The translations under genes and the position numbers were made by a program. A DNA stretch of 64,000 bases from Pseudomonadota bacterium (GTDB lineage: Bacteria > Pseudomonadota > Alphaproteobacteria > Rhizobiales > Xanthobacteraceae): the NCBI GenBank assembly GCA_023451825.1, contig JAEXYA010000015.1, positions 57,548 through 121,547 of the forward strand, given 5' to 3'. The notes beneath the pieces are model-generated. The model ran no database searches and was not told where the DNA came from. It saw only the letters and a program-made list of their open reading frames with translations. Of this stretch, positions 19,906-28,227 are shown one piece after another (within the stretch, counting starts at the first letter, position 1; every line of letters starts with the position of its first letter).

Positions 19906-20448
19906 TTATTCGATGATGACGAGCGGTTCGCCGTATTCGACGGGGGCGCCGTCCTCGACCAGGATCTGGGTCACGATGCCGGCACGCGGCGCCGGGATCT
20001 GGTTCATGGTCTTCATCGCTTCGATGATGATCAGGGTCTGGCCGGCGGAGACCTTGGTGCCGACGCTGACGAAAGGCGGTTTGCCCGGCTCCGGCGCCAT
20101 ATAGGCGGTGCCGACCATCGGCGAGGGCACGACGCCCGGATGCTTGCTGTAGTCCGGGCCCGACGGCGCGGCAGGGGCAGCGGCAACCGCCGAGACAGCG
20201 ACCGGTGCAGGCGCTGCAGCGACGGGAGCGGGCGCATAGGCCGGCGCGGCAACGCTGGTGACGTGCACTTCGCGCACGACGCGGACATGCAGGCCCGAAC
20301 GCTCGACTTCGATCTCGGTGAGATTGGTTTCGTTCAGCAGCTGCGCGAGTTCGCGGATGAAGGCGCTGTCGGCAGAGGCGGCCGGAGCAGCTGCGACCTT
20401 CGGAGCGGCTGCTTTCGGGGCGGCTTTGGCAGGAGGCTTACGGGCCAT
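19906..20448 (-). CDS. accB: Biotin carboxyl carrier protein of acetyl-CoA carboxylase
   Basis: A 180-residue carrier. A Lys/Ala-rich N-terminus and a short helix (FIRELAQLLNETNLTEIEVE) are followed by a Pro/Ala linker and the C-terminal biotinyl domain, with biotin attached to Lys in IIEAMKTMNQI. ATG 20448 is used because it gives the normal N-terminus MARKPPAK; the frame remains open to 20568 through the end of aroQ. It works with accC next to it, and bioY at 37.6 kb could supply the biotin. Confidence 0.97.
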   Translation of the reverse strand: MARKPPAKAAPKAAAPKVAAAPAASADSAFIRELAQLLNETNLTEIEVERSGLHVRVVREVHVTSVAAPAYAPAPVAAAPAPVAVSAVAAAPAAPSGPDYSKHPGVVPSPMVGTAYMAPEPGKPPFVSVGTKVSAGQTLIIIEAMKTMNQIPAPRAGIVTQILVEDGAPVEYGEPLVIIE

Positions 20449-20479
20449 GGGCAATCCGATACTTGAGAGTGGGTTTGAA

Positions 20480-20944
20480 TCAGGTGAGCGCGGTCTTGCC
20501 GAGCTTGGCGGCGAGACCGGACATCGCGAGGCGATAACCCTCGATGCCGAAGCCGCACAGGCTGGCAAAAGCGGCGCGGGCGGTGAACGAGTGATGGCGG
20601 AAATCTTCGCGGGTGTAGACGTTGCTGATATGCACTTCGACAGTCGGCACTTTCACGCCGACCAACGCATCATGGATCGCGATCGAGGTGTGCGAATAGG
20701 CGCCGGCATTGATGATGATGCCTGCAGCCTTGGTCCGCGCTTCATGGATGTAGTTGACCAGCTCGCCCTCGATATTCGACTGCCGGCAATCCACGGTGAG
20801 ACCGAAGCCCGCAGCCGCCTTCGCGCACAGCGCCTCGACATCGGCGAGGGTGGCGTGCCCATAGGTCTCCGGCTCCCGGATCCCCAGCAGATTGAGGTTG
20901 GGGCCGTTGAGAACGAAGATGGTGTTGGCGGCGGTGTTGGCCAT
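20480..20944 (-). CDS. aroQ: Type II 3-dehydroquinate dehydratase
   Basis: A 154-residue shikimate-pathway enzyme converting 3-dehydroquinate to 3-dehydroshikimate, active as a dodecamer. Signature motifs: IFVLNGPNLNLLGIREP with YG, where the catalytic Tyr and Arg lie; CRQSNIEGELV; INAGAYSHTS; and VEVHISNVYTRE. ATG 20944 fits the family length; an upstream extension to 21109 is not conserved-looking. It is the first gene of the aroQ-accB-accC operon. Confidence 0.97.
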   Translation of the reverse strand: MANTAANTIFVLNGPNLNLLGIREPETYGHATLADVEALCAKAAAGFGLTVDCRQSNIEGELVNYIHEARTKAAGIIINAGAYSHTSIAIHDALVGVKVPTVEVHISNVYTREDFRHHSFTARAAFASLCGFGIEGYRLAMSGLAAKLGKTALT

Positions 20945-21180
20945 CGGGGGTCCCGGACAGGCGAGGCGGCGCAAAAGCGCGGTTCTGCCGGGGGTTATAG
21001 GTAACCTCGGCCGGCAAAGGAAGCCTATCAGGCTTCGGTTCCCCCAGCCAAATACCTTGTCTGGTTGATAAAATGCCCAATGGAACCAGCCAATTGGCGC
21101 ATTAACCACCGCAAGGGCCGCGACGCGGAAATCCCGGCTGGCATGGGGGTGGGTAGCGACTCAGGCAAGCCGCAACGACA

Positions 21181-21208
21181 GCGGGCGGGTTCCGGAGAAC
21201 CCGCCCGC
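21181..21208. terminator. Strong hairpin downstream of the DUF1236 gene
   Basis: GCGGGCGGGTTC and GAACCCGCCCGC form a 12-bp stem with a 4-base loop, 22 bp past the DUF1236 stop. There is no good T-tract on the leftward strand, so factor-assisted termination or RNA protection is as likely as intrinsic termination. Confidence 0.45.
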
Positions 21209-21230
21209 GTCTTGATTTTGGCGATCGTGT

Positions 21231-21986
21231 TTACGCGTCGATGACGGCAACGATCTCATAGCTTGCCGGATCGATGATGATGATCTGGTTGCTCACCATG
21301 ATCAGGTTGAAGCCGCGCCAGGCCGGATAGATCGTCACGATCTCCGCCGGGACGGGATGGAAGTGAACGTCACGCGGCACGCGGGTGCCGACATTGATCG
21401 AGAAGTTCACATTGGTGACCGGCTTGATGTTCTGCTGCTTCACCACGGTGGTCACCTTGGTGCGCTGCTCGGTGGTGAGCTTGCCGCCCGCCGCGGCCTG
21501 GCCGGTGGTTGTCGTCGACTTCTCGGTCGTGGTGGACTTGCTGTCGGCGGTGGACTTCGAATTGGCAGCCGGATTGTTCTTGTCCTCGGCCTTCATGTCC
21601 TTCGCGTTCTTGCCGTTATCACGGGTCTGATCGGTCGCACGCTGATTGCCGTTATCGCGCTGCATCTTGTCGTCCGATTGAGACTGTCTGGTCGCAGGCT
21701 GTTTCTGGTCGGACTTGTTCGTCGTGTCGGTTGCCTCGTCGCGCTTGCTCGGCGCGCTATTAGCCGCCGGCGCGGCGCGGTCATCGGCACCGCCGCGCAT
21801 GGATGCGCCGCCGCCCGCGGCACCGCCGCCCGAAGGCGCTTCACGGCTCATGGTCGCGCCGCCCGCGGCACCGCTCGCACCGCCCGGGCTCGTGCCTCCG
21901 GCGCCGCCGGGGCTCTGAGCGCTCACAAAGCTGGTACCTGCAATCAGGGCCGCAGCGGCGACAGTCGCAAATAAACGCTTGTTCAT
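21231..21986 (-). CDS. Exported DUF1236 protein with Gly/Ala-rich and charged linker
   Basis: A 251-residue protein. The signal peptide (1-22, cleavage near FVSAQS) is followed by a Gly/Ser/Ala stretch (24-75), then a highly charged, Lys/Asp/Gln/Asn-rich segment (about 75-160). A C-terminal DUF1236 domain contains NIKPVTNVNFSINVGTRVP, PVPAEIVTIYPAWRG and IIIIDPASYEIVAVID. DUF1236 proteins are periplasmic and found in Rhizobiales; function is unknown. The charged linker resembles a hydrophilin. GGAGAA precedes ATG 21986, and a perfect EcfG promoter lies 44 bp upstream, implying induction in the general stress response. Confidence 0.88.
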   Translation of the reverse strand: MNKRLFATVAAAALIAGTSFVSAQSPGGAGGTSPGGASGAAGGATMSREAPSGGGAAGGGASMRGGADDRAAPAANSAPSKRDEATDTTNKSDQKQPATRQSQSDDKMQRDNGNQRATDQTRDNGKNAKDMKAEDKNNPAANSKSTADSKSTTTEKSTTTTGQAAAGGKLTTEQRTKVTTVVKQQNIKPVTNVNFSINVGTRVPRDVHFHPVPAEIVTIYPAWRGFNLIMVSNQIIIIDPASYEIVAVIDA

Positions 21987-22029
21987 CTCGGTTCTCCTCG
22001 CAGTGGTAAAGTTGCATTGCCCGCCCGAC

Positions 22030-22054
22030 AACGGAGCCCGCATGCGGATGTTCC
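22030..22054 (-). promoter_or_regulatory. EcfG (general stress response sigma) promoter for the DUF1236 gene
   Basis: Read leftward: GGAAC (22054-22050), 16 bp, CGTT (22033-22030). This matches the EcfG consensus GGAAC-N16/17-CGTT exactly, at a suitable distance from the ATG at 21986. Confidence 0.75.
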
Positions 22055-22138
22055 GGAGAAAGTGTAGTTTGCGCGCCGATATTTTAAGCGTTGTTGCAGC
22101 CCGTCAGCCATGTTGATACGGATCTATTCATGCTGCGT

Positions 22139-22372
22139 TCAGAGCGACGAGGTGCTGTCCGGATCGGAATCGATCGGCGCCTTGAAAACTTCCGCACCGT
22201 TGTCATCGAGCACCACGACGGTGCGATCCTGCTCGTCGCGCCGAATGTCTTCGGCAATCTGGCGCGCGATATCCTGTGCAACAATCTTTGCCTGTGCATC
22301 GCTGTTGCAGTCCTGGCCGATCGGGTCTTCCAGGCGAAATCCATCGACGATCTCGAAATGATACTTTGGCAT
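22139..22372 (-). CDS. Small DUF6894-type protein
   Basis: A 77-residue soluble protein opening with PKYHFEIVDGFRLEDPIGQDC, the shape of the DUF6894 family: F/Y-x-F-x-x-x-D-G near the start, D and A residues in a helix, and a closing VVVLDDNGAEVFKAPI strand pair. These proteins are frequent in Bradyrhizobium relatives and have no assigned role. ATG 22372 gives the family N-terminus. A GGAAC-N17-CATT element lies upstream at 22398-22423, one base off the stress-promoter consensus. It lies upstream of DUF1236 on the same strand but that gene has its own promoter. Confidence 0.75.
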   Translation of the reverse strand: MPKYHFEIVDGFRLEDPIGQDCNSDAQAKIVAQDIARQIAEDIRRDEQDRTVVVLDDNGAEVFKAPIDSDPDSTSSL

Positions 22373-22470
22373 TGGCAGCCTCCATCCTCCGCAAGGCAAT
22401 GCCTGCGCCTTCGATCCTGTTCCGCGAACCGTGCTGTCGAAGCAGGGGCATATGTCGGCGTCGCATGCTG

Positions 22471-22496
22471 GGAACTAAACTTCCCGCTGATGCATT
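22471..22496 (+). promoter_or_regulatory. Weak EcfG-like element before a 59-codon frame
   Basis: GGAAC (22471-22475), 17 bp, CATT (22493-22496), 27 bp before ATG 22523. One mismatch from CGTT. A mirror-image element of the same form (GGAAC-N17-CATT) faces the DUF6894 gene at 22398-22423. Confidence 0.25.
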
Positions 22497-22522
22497 GGCG
22501 TGGCGGAATGAAGGATCAGGAC

Positions 22523-22702
22523 ATGACCGCGTTTATCGAACGTATGGTGCAAAAGATCACCGAGGCCGCGCCGATCGAAACCGCGATGTCGGGCATCGTG
22601 GCCAATGTGCTTGAAAACACCACCAGCAAGCTGGAGCGCTTTGAGGTGCGCCGGCCGGTGCTGGGCGACGATGTCGCCGATCAAGCAGATGAAGCTGCCT
22701 GA
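22523..22702 (+). CDS. Possible small protein of unknown function
   Basis: A 59-residue frame: MTAFIERMVQKITEAAPIET at the start, a predicted amphipathic helix, and an acidic C-terminus (LGDDVADQADEAA). AAGGATCAGG precedes the ATG; an alternative start is ATG 22508. It lies divergent from the DUF6894 gene and shares an EcfG-like promoter arrangement. I do not recognise a family, and it could be a chance frame. Confidence 0.4.
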   Translation: MTAFIERMVQKITEAAPIETAMSGIVANVLENTTSKLERFEVRRPVLGDDVADQADEAA

Positions 22703-22828
22703 CAGGTATCCCTGCCGTCCATCGTGTGACTTTGGCACATGCGCGGCAAAGAGCTGCAATGGACAAACCGTTCAACTTCAATAACCTGCGCCGTGCGGCC
22801 TTGGCTGGCGCCGCGGAACAGGTTGTCG

Positions 22829-24847
22829 ATGCGCCCCTGGATTGCCGGAATTGCCGTGATTGCCGCATTTTGCGCGCGCCCTGCCATGGCATGGGAGTAT
22901 TGGGGTGGCGACGCCGGTGGCACGCGGTTCTCGCAGCACGACAACATCACGCCTGATAACGCGTCCCGTCTGATCGAGGCCTGGACCTTCCACACCGGCG
23001 ATCTGGTCGCCCGTACGCCTCAGCAGATTCGTCGTTCAAAATTCGAAGCGACGCCGCTGCTGGTCGAAGGCAGCCTGATCTTCTGCACCCCGTTCAACGA
23101 AGTGATCGCACTCGACCCCAAGACGGGCCGAGCACGCTGGCGCTACGATCCTGGCGTGCCCGCGGACCTCAGGCCCGGCAATCGCTGGGTCTGTCGCGGC
23201 GTCACCCATTGGCGCGACGAACGCGCGGATCAAGGTGCGGCCTGCGCCAGCCGCATTTTCATGGGCACCAATGATGCCCGCGTGATCGCGCTCGATGCGA
23301 GGACCGGACAGCCTTGCGCTGATTTCGGCCAGGCCGGCGAAGTGAAACTCGATCCTGGTTCGGCGCTGGAATATGCCGGCGAATTCCAGGTGACATCGCC
23401 GCCGGTGGTCGCGCGCGACGTCGTCGTGGTCGGCTCGAGCTTCGCCGACAATCGGCGGGTGGAGTCGCCGGCCGGTATCGTCCGCGCTTTTGACGCACGC
23501 ACGGGCGCGGCGAAATGGACATGGGATCCCCTGATCCGCAATGGCATCGAGGCCGGCCATGCCAATGTCTGGGCGCCGATGACCGTCGATGTTGCGCGGG
23601 GGCTTGTCTTCCTGCCGACATCGTCGCCGAGCCCCGATTTCTTCGGCGGCAAACGTCCCGGTGACAACAAGCATGCGAACTCCGTCGTCGCCGTGAAGAT
23701 CGAGACCGGCGAACTCGCCTGGGCTTTCCAGACCGTGCATCACGATGTCTGGGATTACGATGTCTCCTCGCAGCCGACACTGGCGCGCATCGATCCCGGC
23801 AGCGGCCCGCGTGATGTGGTGATCCAGGCCACCAAGATGGGCTTTGTGTTTGTCCTCGATCGCGACACCGGGCAGCCCGTGTGGCCCGTCGCGGAGCGGG
23901 CGGTGCCGCAGAACGCGGTCGCTGGCGAAAGCCTGTCGCCGACGCAGCCATTCCCGACCCATCTGCCACCGCTGGTCCCGCAGCAGTTGGATCGCGCGAC
24001 ACCGTTCGGCCTGACCTTCTGGGATCGCAATGCTTGCGGCGAGCAACTCCAGGCCGGCCGTTATGACGGCCTGTTCACGCCACCATCGACGGAAGGCTCG
24101 CTGCTGTTTCCGATGACCGGCGGCGGCGTCAACTGGGGCGGCATCGCTTACGACCCCGTGCGCCAGGTTCTGTTCGCCAATACCAGCCGCGCCGTTCATC
24201 GCGTGACGCTGATACCGCGCGCACAGGCACAGAATTACAGGCCGCCATCCGGCACCGATTTCGGCCCGCAGCGCGGCGCGCCTTTTGCGATGACGCGCGC
24301 GCTGGTCGCGTCACCGTTCGGCATGCCCTGCAATCCGCCGCCTTGGGGCGCGATGGTGGCGGTGGATCTCAAGGCAGGCAAGGTGCTGTGGGAGTCGAAG
24401 GTCGGCACCACCGAGGACATCGCGCCGTTCGGGCTGGCGCTGCACACCGGCACGCCGCTGGTCAGCGGCGTTCTGGCGACGGCGGGCGGCGTCATCTTCA
24501 CCGGCGCGATGGATTCCTATCTGCGCGCTTTCGATGCCAGCAATGGTCGCGAACTGTGGCAGGGCCGGCTGCCGGTGCCCGGCGTGGCCAATCCCATGAC
24601 CTATACGCTGAATGGCGAGCAGTATGTGGTCATCGGGGCCGGTGGCCATTCGGAGTCCGGCACGTCGATCGGCGACAGCGTGGTGGCGTTTCGCTTGCCG
24701 CGCGACGGAGAGGCGCCGTCGCTGTGGTCGCTCTATGTCGATCGACCGGGCGGGCGGTTGCGGGCAGGGGTGATTGTTGGCGGCGTGGCGCTCGTGATGC
24801 TGTTGCTCGGAGCGATCCACATTTTCCGCCGCCGTAGGGTGGGTTGA
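22829..24847 (+). CDS. PQQ-dependent dehydrogenase with C-terminal membrane anchor
   Basis: A 672-residue periplasmic quinoprotein. A signal peptide (1-21, ending ARPAMA) precedes an eight-bladed beta-propeller with WEYWGGDAGGTRFSQHDNI, repeated W-motifs (RARWRYDPG, AAKWTWDP, VLWESKVG, ELWQGRLP), VHHDVWDYDVSSQP and GGVNWGG, as in the glucose/quinate dehydrogenase group. Unlike membrane glucose dehydrogenase it has no block of N-terminal helices; one helix near the C-terminus (VIVGGVALVMLLLGAIHIF) would anchor it. Start 22829 is chosen for the signal peptide; frame opens at 22739. The TGA stop lies within REP copy 5, whose bases encode the last residues RVG. Substrate unknown. Confidence 0.88.
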   Translation: MRPWIAGIAVIAAFCARPAMAWEYWGGDAGGTRFSQHDNITPDNASRLIEAWTFHTGDLVARTPQQIRRSKFEATPLLVEGSLIFCTPFNEVIALDPKTGRARWRYDPGVPADLRPGNRWVCRGVTHWRDERADQGAACASRIFMGTNDARVIALDARTGQPCADFGQAGEVKLDPGSALEYAGEFQVTSPPVVARDVVVVGSSFADNRRVESPAGIVRAFDARTGAAKWTWDPLIRNGIEAGHANVWAPMTVDVARGLVFLPTSSPSPDFFGGKRPGDNKHANSVVAVKIETGELAWAFQTVHHDVWDYDVSSQPTLARIDPGSGPRDVVIQATKMGFVFVLDRDTGQPVWPVAERAVPQNAVAGESLSPTQPFPTHLPPLVPQQLDRATPFGLTFWDRNACGEQLQAGRYDGLFTPPSTEGSLLFPMTGGGVNWGGIAYDPVRQVLFANTSRAVHRVTLIPRAQAQNYRPPSGTDFGPQRGAPFAMTRALVASPFGMPCNPPPWGAMVAVDLKAGKVLWESKVGTTEDIAPFGLALHTGTPLVSGVLATAGGVIFTGAMDSYLRAFDASNGRELWQGRLPVPGVANPMTYTLNGEQYVVIGAGGHSESGTSIGDSVVAFRLPRDGEAPSLWSLYVDRPGGRLRAGVIVGGVALVMLLLGAIHIFRRRRVG

Positions 24848-24923
24848 GCGTAGCGAAAACCCATCAGCCAAACGATGTGGCGAAGTCCGCTGATGGGTTT
24901 TCGCTATGCTCAACCCATCCTAC
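24834..24923. repeat. REP pair (GATGGG subfamily), copy 5
   Basis: GTAGGGTGGG opens, CCCATCCTAC closes; two inverted hairpin units. The first unit contributes the final codons and stop of the PQQ dehydrogenase. Confidence 0.92.
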
Positions 24924-24932
24924 AAGACACAA

Positions 24933-24960
24933 AAAAGCCGGCTGTTTCCAGCCGGCTTTT
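24933..24960. terminator. Bidirectional intrinsic terminator
   Basis: AAAAGCCGGCTG and CAGCCGGCTTTT form a perfect 12-bp stem with loop TTTC. It separates the convergent PQQ dehydrogenase and DsbA-like genes. Confidence 0.88.
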
Positions 24961-24980
24961 GAAGCGGCGAACCGCGATCG

Positions 24981-25763
24981 TTACGAACAAACAGCCTTGC
25001 CGCACCGGGCGACATTGATCTTTTCCTTCAGCGCTTCGACGCCGACGGCGCCGATCACCACCTGATTGCCGATCACATAGCTCGGCGTGCCGTTCATGCC
25101 CATGCTCTCGGCGAGCTTGAAGTTTTCCTCGATGGTCGCGCGCACTTCAGGGCTCGCCATGTCCTTCTCGATCTTCGCCATATCGAGGCCGGCTTCCTTC
25201 GCCGCTGCCAGCGAGCGCGCCTTGTCGGCCTGGCCGCGGCCGCTCAAGAGCTTCTGGTGGAAGTCGAGATATTTCTTGCCGGTCGGATCCTGCATGCGCA
25301 CGGCGACGGCCACTTGTGCCGCTTCCACCGAGCCGGGTCCGAGCACCGGGAATTCCTTGAGGACGACCTTCAGCTTCGGATCGGCCTTCATGATCGTCAC
25401 CATGTCTTCCATGGCGCGTTTGCAGTAGCCGCAATTGTAGTCGAAGAATTCGACGAAGGTGACGTCGCCGTCCTTGTTGCCGACGGTCACGCCGCGCGGC
25501 GACTTGAAGATCAGATCGGCATTGGCCGCAACGGCGGCCTTGTGCTTCTCGGCTTCAGCGGCCGTCTGGCGCTTCTGGAGTTCAGCGGAGACCTCTTCGA
25601 GAATTTCCGGATGCTCCAGCAGATAATCCTTCATGATCTTCTGGATTTCGCCACGCTGCGCATCGTTGAAGGCCGGCGTAGCCGACTGCGCCGACGCGAT
25701 GACGGGTGCGCCGACCAGCGCAAGGGCCACAGCGGCGGAAGCGAGAAGGCGGAAGGTGCGCAT
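24981..25763 (-). CDS. DsbA-family thiol:disulfide protein
   Basis: A 260-residue periplasmic thioredoxin-fold protein. Signal peptide 1-26 (cleavage near IASAQS), an N-terminal helical segment (QRGEIQKIMKDYLLEHPEIL, as in Com1/ScsC-type proteins), then the active site FFDYNCGYCKRA and a cis-Pro loop in MNGTPSYVIGNQ. The N-terminal helix suggests oligomeric, isomerase-like DsbA relatives rather than the classic oxidase. A C-terminal Cys pair (ARCGKAVCS) is unusual and could be a second redox or metal-binding site. AAAGGATC precedes ATG 25763. Confidence 0.9.
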   Translation of the reverse strand: MRTFRLLASAAVALALVGAPVIASAQSATPAFNDAQRGEIQKIMKDYLLEHPEILEEVSAELQKRQTAAEAEKHKAAVAANADLIFKSPRGVTVGNKDGDVTFVEFFDYNCGYCKRAMEDMVTIMKADPKLKVVLKEFPVLGPGSVEAAQVAVAVRMQDPTGKKYLDFHQKLLSGRGQADKARSLAAAKEAGLDMAKIEKDMASPEVRATIEENFKLAESMGMNGTPSYVIGNQVVIGAVGVEALKEKINVARCGKAVCS

Positions 25764-26022
25764 GGGTTCGTGATCCTTTGGGCAGGGGATTCGCGGAAAG
25801 GCAAATCGGCCGGGAAGCTGCTTAGCATTCTCGGCACAGAATACGCGCAATTTATGAACCCATCGCCGGACAAATCGTCGTGGGTTTGGAAGCTGACGTT
25901 AGCCGTGCCTGACAGTTGTGCGACGCGCACCGGCATGGGCCTATGCCTGAACCGAATACCTTTCTTGACGCGGAATTAAGAAAATCAACCTACGCAAGGG
26001 CTGGGTTGAGGAAGGATATTCT

Positions 26023-28104
26023 ATGCGCGTTCGAGTGCTTTTCATGCTGTGCGTTTCGGCAATGGCGTCGATCATTGCCGTTGCAGGTGCGGTTTTCATG
26101 GTCCAGCAATGGGGCGACTATCGCAATGCCAGCGAGGCCGGCCATCTGGCGCGGGCCACCGCGGCCGTACTGAAAACGACCGAGCAGATGTCGGTCAGCC
26201 GCGGCCCGCAGAACGTCGCGCTGATCGCGGACCAGCCTGCCGCCGCGCCGGCCTTGAATGCCATTGTCACCGCCCGCAAGGCGCTGGGCGACGAATTCTC
26301 CGCCGCCCGCGCCGCGGTGGCCGTCACTACCTATCCCGAGCGTCAGCGCGCCCTCGCGGCCCTCGACAAGATCGGGCAGGATCTGAACGACATCTACGGT
26401 CAACTCGATCGCGCCTATGCGCAGCCGCGCGCGCAACGCGATCAGGCGCTGCTGCGCGACTATGTGCCGCGCATGCTGCAACTGCAGACCGCGCTCGACC
26501 GCGTGGTCAACGGCCTCGAACGCAATGCCGCCGCGGCTCATGAAAGCGTCGGCAGCCTGATCCAGATCGCGCGTTTGTCGTGGGACATGCGCGACGCGGC
26601 CGGCCGCCGCGCCAGTTACTTCACCCGCGCCGTCGGCAACGCGAAGGCGCTGACCACCGCAGATATCCAGGGTGTCTCCGAAGCGACCGGCGAGATCCGT
26701 CATGCCTGGGCACGTCTGCAGGCGACCATCGCGCAACTCGGCGACGACGCCAGCCTCGTTGCGACGGTGAAATCCACTGAAGCAAAGTTCTTCGGCGAGA
26801 CCGAAGGCTTCATCACCGAGATGACCAGGAAAGGCCTGGCCGGCGCCGACTACGGCGTTTCCTTCCAGGATGTGTTGAAGCGTCTTGTTGGTCCCGCGCA
26901 ATCTGCCATGGCGGTGCGCGATGCCGTGATGACCAAGGCGGACGAACTCGCCGAGGTGGCGAAGCGCCAGGCACTGGTCCAGCTCTCCATGGTTGCCATC
27001 GGCATGTTGCTGGTCGGCCTGCTGGTGGTCGGCGTCACCATGCTGTTCGTTCGCCGCGTGGTGAAGCCGCTGGTCGAGACCACCCAGGCCATCACCCGCC
27101 TTGCCGAAGGCGATCGCGACATCGAGGTGCCCGCCCGCGGCCGTCGCGACGAGATCGGCGAGATGGCCGAGGCGCTGGAGACGCTGCGCATCAATGCCGT
27201 CGAAGCCGCGCGTCTTGAGACCGAGCACCGCGCCCAGCAGCAGGCGCGCGAAGCCCGCGCTGCGCGTATCGAAGCGTTGACTGTCGAATTCGACACCGCC
27301 AGTGCCGAAGTCATCGATGGCGTCGGTTCGGCGGGCGACGATGTGCGTCGCGACGCCGAAGCCACGTCGCGCCTCGCCAGCGGCTCGTCCGAACGCGCGA
27401 CCAATGTCGCCGCCGGCGCCGAGGAAGCCTCTGTCAGCGTCAGCACCATCGCCAGCGCCGCCGAAGAGATGAGCGTCGCCGTCTCCTCGATCGCCGAACG
27501 GCTTGAGACCTGCGCCACCATCGCAGCCGACGCCGTCCGTGAAGTCGGCGATGCCGACACGCGCATCGTCGGCCTCGATCAGGCCGTCGGGCGGATCGGC
27601 GACATCATCAAGTTCATCCAGGATATCGCCAGCCAGACCAATCTGCTCGCGCTCAATGCCACCATCGAGGCCGCGCGGGCTGGCGATGCGGGCAGGGGCT
27701 TTGCGGTGGTCGCCGGCGAAGTGAAGGCGCTGGCCACGCAGACCGCGAAGGCCACCGACGAGATCACGGCCCAGATCGCCAGCATCGAGGCCGAAACTGC
27801 GGCGGTGGTGCAGGCCATCAAGGGTGTGTCGCAGACCATCGGCCGCGTCGATGCGGTCACCGCCGATATCGCTGCCTCCGTCACGCAGCAGCGCACCGCG
27901 ACCAGCGAGATCGCCGCCAATGCCCAGCAGGCGGCGAGCGGCACCAAGGACGTGTCGTCCAATGTCGGTGCCGTCTCAACCGCAATGTCGGAAGCCGAGG
28001 CGGCGGCGCTGCGCATGATCGCGAAAGCCGACGATCTGTCCACGCGCTCGGGCGACCTTGCGCAGCGGATTTCACAATTCCTCCACGCCGTTCGCGCAGC
28101 GTAA
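26023..28104 (+). CDS. Methyl-accepting chemotaxis protein
   Basis: A 693-residue chemoreceptor. TM1 lies at about 5-28; a long helical periplasmic sensing domain (30-320, helical-bundle type) is followed by TM2 (about 323-346), a HAMP domain and a signalling coiled coil. The hairpin tip that contacts CheA/CheW reads IASQTNLLALNATIEAARAG. GAGGAAGGA precedes the ATG. No che genes are in the window, so it acts as a scattered receptor. No C-terminal CheR-binding pentapeptide is evident. The ligand is unknown. Confidence 0.95.
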   Translation: MRVRVLFMLCVSAMASIIAVAGAVFMVQQWGDYRNASEAGHLARATAAVLKTTEQMSVSRGPQNVALIADQPAAAPALNAIVTARKALGDEFSAARAAVAVTTYPERQRALAALDKIGQDLNDIYGQLDRAYAQPRAQRDQALLRDYVPRMLQLQTALDRVVNGLERNAAAAHESVGSLIQIARLSWDMRDAAGRRASYFTRAVGNAKALTTADIQGVSEATGEIRHAWARLQATIAQLGDDASLVATVKSTEAKFFGETEGFITEMTRKGLAGADYGVSFQDVLKRLVGPAQSAMAVRDAVMTKADELAEVAKRQALVQLSMVAIGMLLVGLLVVGVTMLFVRRVVKPLVETTQAITRLAEGDRDIEVPARGRRDEIGEMAEALETLRINAVEAARLETEHRAQQQAREARAARIEALTVEFDTASAEVIDGVGSAGDDVRRDAEATSRLASGSSERATNVAAGAEEASVSVSTIASAAEEMSVAVSSIAERLETCATIAADAVREVGDADTRIVGLDQAVGRIGDIIKFIQDIASQTNLLALNATIEAARAGDAGRGFAVVAGEVKALATQTAKATDEITAQIASIEAETAAVVQAIKGVSQTIGRVDAVTADIAASVTQQRTATSEIAANAQQAASGTKDVSSNVGAVSTAMSEAEAAALRMIAKADDLSTRSGDLAQRISQFLHAVRAA

Positions 28105-28111
28105 CGAGGAT

Positions 28112-28193
28112 GTCGGATGGGGTGAGCGCAGCGAGACCCCATCACCACAAACGCCCGGCTGCGATGGGGATCGCCGCGCTCAACCCATCCAAC
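28112..28193. repeat. Decayed REP pair (GATGGG subfamily), copy 6
   Basis: GTCGGATGGGG ... CCCATCCAAC: the GTAG/CTAC ends have changed to GTCG/CAAC and the stems carry mismatches. Lies just past the chemoreceptor stop. Confidence 0.75.
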
Positions 28194-28227
28194 GGCACGA
28201 CCATCTTTCTAATCCAAGGACTCTCCA

